Source: JABMQB01 sp963666575 (GTDB taxonomy: Bacteria > Bacteroidota > Bacteroidia > Bacteroidales > Prolixibacteraceae). Taken from it: a stretch of DNA of 64,000 nt. Positions 56,652 through 64,000 of the stretch are shown here, one piece after another. The stretch lies in contig CAXXYG010000018.1 in the NCBI GenBank assembly GCA_963666575.2, positions 1 to 64,000 on the forward strand, in the 5' to 3' direction. The notes beneath the pieces were generated by a model. It was not told where the DNA came from and made no database searches. It saw only the letters and a program-made list of their open reading frames with translations. Numbering within the stretch: the first letter of the stretch is position 1; each line of letters opens with the position of its first letter. The position numbers and the translations under genes are program-made.

Positions 56652-56674
56652 AAATTAACTTAAAATAAAGTAAT

Positions 56675-58882
56675 ATGGAACATGATGAACAGAATATGAG
56701 TAAATGCCCGGTTACCGGAGCTACAGGAAAGCAGAGCACTGGTGGTGGTGGCACAAAAAACCGTGATTGGTGGCCAAACCAATTAAAACTAAACATTCTT
56801 CGTCAACATTCAAACTTATCGGACCCCATGGGTGAAGAGTTTAAGTATGCCGAAGAATTTAAAAGCCTCGATTTAAAAGCTCTTAAAAAAGAACTTCAGG
56901 CACTTATGACCGACTCTCAGGAATGGTGGCCAGCTGATTTTGGCCATTACGGGCCATTTTTTGTACGTATGGCCTGGCACAGTGCAGGAACCTACCGCAC
57001 AGGCGATGGCCGAGGCGGTGGTGGACGAGGGCAGCAACGTTTTGCACCATTAAACAGTTGGCCCGATAATGTTAACCTCGATAAAGCACGTAGGCTGCTT
57101 TGGCCTATTAAACAAAAGTACGGTAAAAAAATATCGTGGGCCGACCTCATGATATTAACAGGTAACGTCGCTTTAGAATCAATGGGATTTAAAACCTTTG
57201 GTTTTGCAGGTGGCCGTGCTGATGTTTGGGAACCTGAAGAAGACGTTTTTTGGGGATCGGAAACCGAATGGCTCGAAGGTGATAAACGTTATACCGAAGA
57301 AAAAGACCTTGACAATCCACTTGCAGCGGTGCAAATGGGGCTTATTTATGTAAATCCGGAAGGGCCGGGTGGTAATCCCGATCCTGTTGCTGCTGCCAAA
57401 GACATACGTGAAACCTTTGCAAGGATGGCTATGAACGATGAAGAAACCGTTGCTTTAATTGCAGGCGGGCATACATTTGGTAAATGCCATGGTGCAGGCG
57501 ATGCAGCTCATGTTGGGCCTGAACCCGAAGCTGCTGGCCTTGAAGAGCAGGGACTGGGCTGGAAAAGTACATTTGGAAAAGGAAAAGGGGGCGATACAAT
57601 CTCCAGCGGGTTGGAAGTCACCTGGACACAAACTCCGGCCAAGTGGAGTTATTACTTCTTCGACAACCTGTTTAACTACGAATGGGAACTTACCAAAAGC
57701 CCGGCCGGGGCACACCAGTGGGTTGCTAAAAATGCCGGTGATGTTATTCCTGATGCACACGATGCGTCTAAAAAACATGCACCAACAATGCTTACGACCG
57801 ACCTTTCATTACGTTTTGACCCTGCCTATGAAAAAATATCAAGGAGATTTTTTGAAAATCCGCTTGAATTTGCCGATGCTTTTGCACGTGCCTGGTTTAA
57901 ATTAACCCACCGCGACATGGGCCCCAGGCCACTCTATTTAGGCCCGGAAGTGCCTGCTGAAGAGCTGATTTGGCAAGACCCCATTCCTGCTGTAAATCAT
58001 ACTTTAATTGATGAAAACGATGTGGTTGGTTTAAAAACCAAAGTATTGGCTTCAGGATTAACCGTTTCTCAGTTGGTAACAACGGCATGGGCTTCGGCAT
58101 CTTCGTTCCGCGGCTCCGACAAACGCGGTGGTGCAAATGGGGCACGTATTCGCCTTGCTCCTCAAATAAATTGGGAAGTAAACAATCCTGCCCAATTAAA
58201 AAAAGTATTAAAAACGCTGGAAGGTATTCAGGAAGATTTTAACGGAGCACAATCGAACAATAAAAAAGTGTCGCTTGCCGACCTGATTGTATTGGCAGGC
58301 TGTGCAGGAGTTGAAAAAGCGGCTAAAGATGCCGGGTATGCAGTAACCGTTCCTTTTACCCCGGGCCGTATGGATGCATCGCAGGAACAAACCGATGTGG
58401 AATCATTTGCTGTTATGGAGCCTGTGGCTGATGGTTTCCGTAACTACTTAAAACAAAAATTTGCTGTTTCAACAGAAGATTTATTGATTGACAAAGCTCA
58501 GTTACTCACATTGTCAGCACCCGAAATGACTGTCCTTATTGGTGGGTTACGGGTTTTAGATGCCAATTTTGACCATTCAAAACACGGTGTTTTTACAAAA
58601 CAACCACAACTCCTCTCCACCGATTTTTTTGTAAATCTTTTGGATATGAATACAGCCTGGATGCCATCGTCTGACGACAAGGAAACATTTACCGGACGCG
58701 ACCGGAAATCGGGGGAAATTAAATGGACAGCTACACGGGCCGACCTTATCTTTGGTTCAAACTCTGAACTCAGGGCATTGGCTGAAGTTTATGGAAGTGC
58801 TGATGCAAATGAAAAATTTGTAAATGACTTTATAGCTGCATGGAATAAAGTGATGAATCTTGACCGATTCGATTTAGAATAA
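56675..58882 (+). CDS. katG: Catalase-peroxidase KatG
   Basis: The 735-residue bifunctional haem enzyme disproportionates hydrogen peroxide and oxidises small donors. The distal site is Arg98-x-x-Trp101-His102 in VRMAWHSAGTYR. The proximal haem His is in AGGHTFGKCHGAG (about 266). The cross-link Tyr is in GLIYVNPEGP (about 227). The second, catalytically silent peroxidase domain follows (TAWASASSFRGSDKRGGANG near 470). Length and domains are normal. It is the middle gene of a peroxide-defence operon with PerR and bacterioferritin. Confidence 0.97.
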   Translation: MEHDEQNMSKCPVTGATGKQSTGGGGTKNRDWWPNQLKLNILRQHSNLSDPMGEEFKYAEEFKSLDLKALKKELQALMTDSQEWWPADFGHYGPFFVRMAWHSAGTYRTGDGRGGGGRGQQRFAPLNSWPDNVNLDKARRLLWPIKQKYGKKISWADLMILTGNVALESMGFKTFGFAGGRADVWEPEEDVFWGSETEWLEGDKRYTEEKDLDNPLAAVQMGLIYVNPEGPGGNPDPVAAAKDIRETFARMAMNDEETVALIAGGHTFGKCHGAGDAAHVGPEPEAAGLEEQGLGWKSTFGKGKGGDTISSGLEVTWTQTPAKWSYYFFDNLFNYEWELTKSPAGAHQWVAKNAGDVIPDAHDASKKHAPTMLTTDLSLRFDPAYEKISRRFFENPLEFADAFARAWFKLTHRDMGPRPLYLGPEVPAEELIWQDPIPAVNHTLIDENDVVGLKTKVLASGLTVSQLVTTAWASASSFRGSDKRGGANGARIRLAPQINWEVNNPAQLKKVLKTLEGIQEDFNGAQSNNKKVSLADLIVLAGCAGVEKAAKDAGYAVTVPFTPGRMDASQEQTDVESFAVMEPVADGFRNYLKQKFAVSTEDLLIDKAQLLTLSAPEMTVLIGGLRVLDANFDHSKHGVFTKQPQLLSTDFFVNLLDMNTAWMPSSDDKETFTGRDRKSGEIKWTATRADLIFGSNSELRALAEVYGSADANEKFVNDFIAAWNKVMNLDRFDLE

Positions 58883-58901
58883 TCTCAATAAAACTATAAT
58901 A

Positions 58902-59399
58902 ATGAAGGAAAAAAGCATTGAATTATTAAACAAGGCAATTGGAGACGAACTTTCTGCTGTCCATCAGTATATGTATTTCCATTTCCACTGCGATGACCAG
59001 GGGTATGATTTATTGGCGAACCTATTCAAATTTACGGCCATCGATGAAATGATGCACATAGAACAACTTGCTGAGCGCATTCTGTTTTTAAAAGGAGAAG
59101 TAGAAATGAAAGCAACCGAAGAGGTGAAAAAAATCCATGATGTAAAATCCATGCTCGAAACAGCTGTGAATATGGAAGAGTCGAGCGCCAGGGATTACAA
59201 CCTTTGGGCTAACGAATGTTCTGCCAACGCCGATTCAGTTTCAAAAAAACTATTTGAAGCGTTGGTTGAAGACGAAGAGCGCCATGGCGACCAGTACGAT
59301 GTTGAAATGGAAAACCTGAAAAAGTTTGGCGATAATTACCTTGCATTGCAATCAATTGAAAGAAGTAAAAATGTTTCAATTGGAAGGCCAAAAGAATAA
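58902..59399 (+). CDS. Bacterioferritin-like iron storage protein
   Basis: The 165-residue four-helix ferritin has ligands in place for a di-iron centre: Glu16, Glu49, His52 in the first helices, and Glu/His in MEESSARDYNLWANE and LVEDEERHGDQ further on. A Met at 51 (DEMMHIEQ) fits the haem-ligand position of bacterioferritin. It oxidises Fe(II) with peroxide or O2 and stores the iron, lowering Fenton damage, which fits its place 19 bp after katG. Confidence 0.9.
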   Translation: MKEKSIELLNKAIGDELSAVHQYMYFHFHCDDQGYDLLANLFKFTAIDEMMHIEQLAERILFLKGEVEMKATEEVKKIHDVKSMLETAVNMEESSARDYNLWANECSANADSVSKKLFEALVEDEERHGDQYDVEMENLKKFGDNYLALQSIERSKNVSIGRPKE

Positions 59400-59425
59400 T
59401 TCGCGTCGCCTATGATGGAAATAGT

Positions 59426-59468
59426 TCAGGCGGGTTAACAAGTATTTTAAAGCTTGTAGCCCGCCTGA
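59426..59468. terminator. Bidirectional hairpin between katG operon and DUF6261
   Basis: TCAGGCGGG...ACAAG and CTTGT...CCCGCCTGA pair over 9 plus 5 bp. It lies between convergent genes. The segment AAAGCTTGTAGCCCGC also occurs, slightly changed, inside attC-4 and attC-6. Confidence 0.6.
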
Positions 59469-59541
59469 CTTTTGGTAGCCCTCTTCATTTTCCGTTCGGT
59501 CTTCCGTGCTCCATGCTCCCTGAAGCAGCGGTAATTAAAAG

Positions 59542-60255
59542 TTATTCTTCCGGTTCCTCTTTTTTACGGCGTTTTTTTACCACTTCGTTATTATCGGCAA
59601 TAATAGTGGCAATGGTACGCGAAAAAGCACCATAGGTTGGTTCGTCGAGTTGTTCCATTACATTGAGGTAAGGCACCAGCTTTTTATTAACGATGTCCAG
59701 CACCTCTTTTTTTAGGTCCGAGGCATTTTCAAATGTACCTTCGGTAGCACGCGCTTCTTCAAAACCAAGCCGTGTATTTTCAAAATTGGTTTGTGCTGTT
59801 TGTAATGCAGCAATGTATTCGGCACATTGTGGTACAAGAGCTATGTCAGCAACTGCTTCGGGCTGGGCATAATCGCCAAGCAACGAATTTACCAACGAAC
59901 TTTCGGTTGAATAACCGGCCTCTTTCATTTTAAGCCCGTAATTTTCAAACAGCTCTAACAAATTGATGGCTGCATTTTTTATAGCCGCATCGGGGTGATG
60001 GCTAAAACTCAATAGCAGAAAATTTAATCCGTCAATTTTTTCATCACGAATGTCGTCATTCGCTTTTTGTTCACTTTTACCTTTCAGCCTATTAATTGCT
60101 GCCGATAATAAAGTTGATTTTTCTTGAAGTGGCGAAAATATTTTCACCATGTTTGGGTCGGTGTTTAAGGTACTGCCCTGATAAGAACTAATGGTACGCG
60201 AGGCTACCGAATCGACCTCGGTTGTTCGACTTGTAATCATAAGTTTTTCAAGCAT
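59542..60255 (-). CDS. DUF6261 family protein
   Basis: The 237-residue cytoplasmic, helical, acidic protein ends in a basic-acidic tail (VVKKRRKKEEPEE). The sequence fits DUF6261, a family common in Bacteroidota with no known function. Features: SRTTEVDSVASRTI near residue 9, LLSFSHHPDAAIKNAAINLLELFENYG near 81-107. No signal peptide. The convergent katG operon shares its terminator region; nothing ties their functions. Confidence 0.7.
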   Translation of the reverse strand: MLEKLMITSRTTEVDSVASRTISSYQGSTLNTDPNMVKIFSPLQEKSTLLSAAINRLKGKSEQKANDDIRDEKIDGLNFLLLSFSHHPDAAIKNAAINLLELFENYGLKMKEAGYSTESSLVNSLLGDYAQPEAVADIALVPQCAEYIAALQTAQTNFENTRLGFEEARATEGTFENASDLKKEVLDIVNKKLVPYLNVMEQLDEPTYGAFSRTIATIIADNNEVVKKRRKKEEPEE

Positions 60256-60397
60256 GATTTTTTAATTTTTGTTTGACAATGGTTAACCCTAGCATCCTTT
60301 TTTTTGAAGAGAATGGAGTGCCTAGGTAGCTATCGTTATGTAAGTTACAACATTTTAACCAAATTGTACAAATGCTTTTTAATTATTTTTTTTACCA

Positions 60398-60668
60398 TTC
60401 GTCAGAATGACAAAGCCAACTTTTTGGCCGGACAGTCTTCGTCAAAATGACGAATGCTTTCCAATGGATTGGATAACGTTCGTCAAAACGACAAATGTTT
60501 CCCAATTGGCCGGACAACGTTCGTCAATATGACGAATACCTTCCAACTGGCCAGACACCGTTTGTCAAAACGACGATTGCTTTCCAACTGGCCAGACAGC
60601 CTTTGTCAAAACGACAAATGATTTCCAATTGGCCGGACAACGTTTGTCAAACTAACAATTTTTTCCCC
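60398..60668. repeat. 41-bp tandem repeat, six full units
   Basis: Units start at 60398, 60438, 60479, 60520, 60561, 60602 (and a partial at 60643), with spacing 40 or 41 bp. Each unit is TTCGTCAAAA(T/C)GACRAAT, itself near-palindromic, followed by a CAATTGGCCGGAC-like part. No spacers vary as in CRISPR. A GC-rich hairpin (CCCGGGTTAAAACCCGAGG) closes the block at about 60666-60684. Confidence 0.85.
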
Positions 60669-60834
60669 GGGTTAAAACCCGAGGCTATTAATAACACTCA
60701 ACCTGGATGATTCATTTTCCCTTCTCCGTTTTCCGTACTTCATAAACCATATTACTCCGTTTGCTACTTCTATTTATAATCCTTAATTTTAGTACCCATT
60801 GAAACCCGGCTGAACAACTATGTGAGGCTACGTA

Positions 60835-60907
60835 CGAATTGGCTCCGTGCGTAATTAAAAATTCATCACTTTTAATCCAGCACTCAACTTACATAAACCG
60901 TTGGCAA
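60835..60907 (+). other. Orphan 3' half of a subfamily A attC
   Basis: ACGAATTGGCTCCGTGCG, then TTCATCACTTTTAATCCAGC, then CAACTTACATAAACCGTTGG closely match the 3' half of attC-7. R' GTTGGCAAA is at 60900. The 5' half (GTTGTTGCAACACC part, L'' and R'') is absent. The rest of 60256-61092 outside the repeat block shows no gene. It suggests a lone cassette or a relic of the integron 21 kb from the array. Confidence 0.7.
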
Positions 60908-61092
60908 AACAGTGAATGACCATCCATATTTAATAAAAACCAACCATTACGAAACCGATTTTTACATCAATTTTTGTTCTGTTAAACCTTATAACATATA
61001 ACCAAAGCACACAAATTGAGGAGCTTGTAAAGATATAAAAACTTCTTTGCCTTACTTTACGTAATAAAAGCTTTGAATCTAAAGTGATTTAG

Positions 61093-62346
61093 ATGACACG
61101 ATTTATTCAAACAATAGTGACACTATTATTTTTCCATTCGGGATTGTTCGCTTGCACAATTTTTAATGTTTCGGGAGAAGGAAAAATCTTAATTGGAAAT
61201 AATGAAGACTGGCGTTATACAAATTCGTATGTAAAGTTTATACCAGCTGGGAAGAATAAATTTGGACGTGTTATTTTCGGATTTGGAAAAAATTGCAGAT
61301 ATGTATTTGGGGGAATAAATGACAAAGGGCTTTTTTATGATATTGCCTCATTACCAGTAAGAGATGATATTGTTTTTGATTCACAGAAAAAAACAGTTGA
61401 CAACAATATCTATGAAAAAATGCTTGAAACTTGCTCCGATATTGATGAAGCAGTAGAATTTTTAAAAGGCTACAATATAAATGGGTTCAAAAGGCATCAC
61501 ATAATGATTGTTGATAAAACCGGAAACTCTGCTATTGTGGAATGGGGCATTGATTCATTGTCTGTTCTTCGAAAATCAAAGGATTACCAGGTAATGACTA
61601 ATTTCAACAATACCCTTTCAATTTTATCCGGAAGGTATCACGATGGTCGTTTTAAAAAAGTAGAGGATCAAATCGTAAATTCACAAAACAGTACTGTCGA
61701 TGATGTTCGGAAAATCTTAGAATCTGTTAAAAACAGCGGAGGGAGTTATCCAACGGTTTACTCAAATATTTATGATTTAGTAGATAATAAAATTTACTTG
61801 TATAATTACCACAACTTTGAGGAGTATTATACGATAGACATTAACGAGGCACTTAATAAGAATGGACATTCATTTTTTATTCCTTCAATTTTTTCAAATC
61901 TAATATTAAAAGAGCCAGAGACAGTTTCTGACAATGAAGTTGAGTTGAAGTGGCAAGGAAATGCCAATAGGTATAAATTATATATTTCAACTGCCTCTGA
62001 TTTTAATTCATGTATTCCAATTGATATAACTGATGCATCGTATTCGACAGAAAATAAAAGCAATATTGTTTTTCTACTTTTATTTTTTTTTCCTTTCTGC
62101 CTCTTTTTAATTAAAAATAAAAAATTACAAATTTCGACGTGTGCATTATTTATTTTTCTTGTTTTGGCAGCCAATTGTACCAATTCCAAGGAAATTAGAG
62201 AGAATAAAGAGTATTCATATTCATTTTTAAAACTTGAAACAAATAAAACCTATTATTGGAAAGTACAGGCAATAAAAAATAATGATCTGAAAACCAATAG
62301 TATTACAAAACAATTTTCTATCTCTAAAAATATACATAGTAAATGA
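61093..62346 (+). CDS. Ntn-hydrolase (linear amide C-N hydrolase-like) with membrane tail
   Basis: The 417-residue protein has a signal peptide (1-20) immediately before CTIFNVSGEGKILIGNNEDW. Cys21 would become the N-terminal nucleophile after cleavage, as in choloylglycine/acyl-transferase type Ntn hydrolases. The core continues to about residue 275. The end (about 275-417) is unusual: two hydrophobic segments (IVFLLLFFFPFCLFLI and ISTCALFIFLVLAA) split a fibronectin-like piece (VELKWQGNANRYKLYISTASDF ... KTYYWKVQAI). It may hydrolyse an amide of a lipid or antibiotic; substrate unknown. It begins 190 bp after the orphan attC half and could be a former cassette gene. Confidence 0.7.
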   Translation: MTRFIQTIVTLLFFHSGLFACTIFNVSGEGKILIGNNEDWRYTNSYVKFIPAGKNKFGRVIFGFGKNCRYVFGGINDKGLFYDIASLPVRDDIVFDSQKKTVDNNIYEKMLETCSDIDEAVEFLKGYNINGFKRHHIMIVDKTGNSAIVEWGIDSLSVLRKSKDYQVMTNFNNTLSILSGRYHDGRFKKVEDQIVNSQNSTVDDVRKILESVKNSGGSYPTVYSNIYDLVDNKIYLYNYHNFEEYYTIDINEALNKNGHSFFIPSIFSNLILKEPETVSDNEVELKWQGNANRYKLYISTASDFNSCIPIDITDASYSTENKSNIVFLLLFFFPFCLFLIKNKKLQISTCALFIFLVLAANCTNSKEIRENKEYSYSFLKLETNKTYYWKVQAIKNNDLKTNSITKQFSISKNIHSK

Positions 62347-62483
62347 TCACAACAGTTTTAGTGCAAAATCCAGCTTTCAAACCTTCACCAAAATCAGTGG
62401 GTATGCAAACAAATAAGCACACGATAATCTCTTACGCAACATCCAATTTACCATTTTGCTTTATATTCTAAAACCATCAATAC

Positions 62484-64000
62484 CATGGATAAAATAAAAT
62501 ATATTTTCATATCATTCGGTTTTTTTGTTTTTTTTATCAGTTGTAAACAAACTTCAAACACAGAAAAAAAACACCCTGAATTTTTGAATAATAAACACTA
62601 TGTTTCAATTGACGGACTATGGCGGGCCACACCTGAAACAACAATAAAATATCCACATGGAACACTTGAGCCTGTAATTCAGGTAAGTGGTGATGCTTTT
62701 GGCAAACTATCAGTACAAGGCTGTTTTCTTTGGGATAACCTTTTTTACGATTATTGGGAAATTAACAGTATTCAATTTATAGATTCTACTAATCAGTTGG
62801 TGGTTGGTTATAATGAGGATGGTATTTATAAGGGAGTAGTTGATAAAACGAAAGAGATTATTCAGGGAATGGCTTGTGGAGGAGATCCTTCTGATACCAA
62901 TAAACTTGATTTTATTCGTGATGAAGATATAGATGTAAGCAAATTATTTATTCCGTATCCGCCCGGTCAGGATGGAAGCATAAAATATGCTTATCAACAA
63001 CCGGAAGATCGTAAAGATCAATTGCAAACCGCTTCGATATTTGAATTTATAAAAGATTCAACAGCATTTTACAATTTGATTGAAAAGATCATTAAACAGA
63101 AATTCGGCCGACTTGAATCATTTTTAATTATCAAAGACCAGAAGCTTATACTTGAAGAATATTTTTACGGTTATAACCAAACTCAACTTCATAGCATACA
63201 TTCCTGTACGAAAAGTATAACCTCTTTACTTTTAGGAATAACATTGGAACGTCATAAAAAACTTAAGGTCGATCAACCGGTTTTTGATTTTTTTCCGCAA
63301 TATAATTCTATAAGAACTGCGGAAAAGGAGCAAATCACACTTAAACATGTTTTAACAATGACTGCAGGATTTAATGAGGAAGAAGGTGTTGAAGATCCTA
63401 AACCGGATGATTTTATTAAAAATATACTAAATCTCCCATTAGAATCCACTCCGGGAGAAAAATTTAAATACAGCAGTGAATGCACAAACTTACTTGGTGG
63501 TATTATCAATACTCTTGAAAATAAGCAAATTGATGAATTTGCAGAAGATGTTTTGTTCAACAAACTTGGTATTTCAGAATTTTTATGGGAGAAAGAAGAT
63601 GGTGTTCTGCAATGCCATAGTAATCTTCATATGTACCCACGAGATATGGTTAAAATCGGGTTATTGGTTTTAAATAACGGCTCCTGGAAGGGTGAACAAA
63701 TCGTTCCAAAAGAATGGATCGATATTTCAACAAAACCGTATGTAGCTGAAAGTGAATTCTTCGACTATGGATATCAATGGTGGTACAGGTCAAAACAAAA
63801 TAAATCATGGTGGGAAAATCCCGTACATGGAAGCAATAATGAACACGATATGTTTTTAGCACTTGGTTATGGCGGACAGTATATTATGGTTATCAGAGAC
63901 CTGAATATGGTTATAGTGACAACATCATCTGACTATAACGAAAGTAACGGTATGGCACATGCGAAAGTTCCGATGGTTATAGAAGAAGTTGTTCCATTAT
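62484..64000 (+). CDS. Serine hydrolase lipoprotein (beta-lactamase family), partial
   Basis: The frame is open from ATG 62484 to the right edge, at least 505 residues. A lipoprotein signal (FGFFVFFIS then Cys20) is followed by a ~160-residue region and then a class C beta-lactamase/esterase domain. The nucleophile Ser240 lies in SCTKSITS (SxxK), and KYSSECTNLLGG gives the YxS/N-type motif. A YQWWYR and YGGQYIMVI segment near the end fits the family. It probably acts on esters or peptides in the periplasm. The C-terminus lies outside the window. Confidence 0.85.

Noticed and set aside
60398..60668. Possible CRISPR array
   Set aside because: The period is a constant 41 bp with no unique spacers and no cas gene nearby; every part of the unit repeats. 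It is a tandem repeat.
60495..60710. 71-codon frame in the 41-bp repeat block
   Set aside because: It merely translates the tandem repeat; the repeat period is not a multiple of three, so no stable protein repeat results.

Overview
The window looks like a member of the Bacteroidota. It has a type IX secretion (T9SS) C-terminal sorting domain, a TonB receptor with a carboxypeptidase-regulatory-like N-terminus, a hybrid TPR/kinase/AraC regulator, a DUF6261 protein, and TAnnTTTG-type -7 promoter boxes. A marine or sediment Marinilabiliales/Prolixibacteraceae-like host is my guess, not something shown. No rRNA, tRNA or CRISPR array was seen.

Region 1 (1-39733) is the remarkable part: a gene-cassette array of integron type. 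I can define 11 attC-like sites and 10 complete cassettes. Each cassette begins with an R' box (GTTRNNN...) that is the reverse complement of the R'' box at its own far end (9 exact, 1 with one mismatch). This is the signature of a cassette that has circularised through attC. The attC sites are long (about 130-230 bp), fall into at least three sequence subfamilies, and read left to right, so an integrase gene, if present, would lie off the left edge. Cassettes carry two Fic proteins, two intact and one broken DUF1016 PD-(D/E)XK nuclease, an ApeA-like HEPN protein, a lipoprotein, a membrane YiiX-like protein, a His-rich protein with a decayed TonB receptor, an unknown antisense gene, and one cassette without a clear gene. 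Several have their own promoter and operator-like repeats.

The attC sites are heavily parasitised. Eight almost identical class C group II introns (1942 bp, minus strand) sit at the same position in the R'' box of seven attC sites (bottom strand TGT^T), two of them in perfect head-to-tail tandem. A second, unrelated group II intron family sits on the other strand, on the L'/R' side, of two more attC sites. An IS110-family element sits in the R''/L'' spacer of one attC, and its long non-coding end can fold into a bridge-RNA-like hairpin whose loop resembles the attC target. IS256, IS66 and IS4 elements are nested inside introns or cassette genes.

Region 2 (39734-60800) is ordinary chromosome: a LytS/LytTR-type two-component pair, a GNAT/alpha-oxoamine synthase fusion with a nitroreductase-like gene, a DUF255 thioredoxin-domain protein with an FAD oxidoreductase, a T9SS-secreted protein divergent from a TPR/kinase/AraC hybrid regulator (frameshifted in its receiver domain), two small Tat-exported proteins, a peroxide-response cluster (Fur/PerR, KatG, bacterioferritin) and DUF6261.

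Region 3 (60256-64000) holds a 41-bp tandem repeat, an orphan 3' half of an attC of the same subfamily as region 1, an Ntn-hydrolase gene, and a serine hydrolase cut by the right edge. Several genes are broken by single-base indels, often in homopolymers, so some pseudogene calls may be assembly errors.
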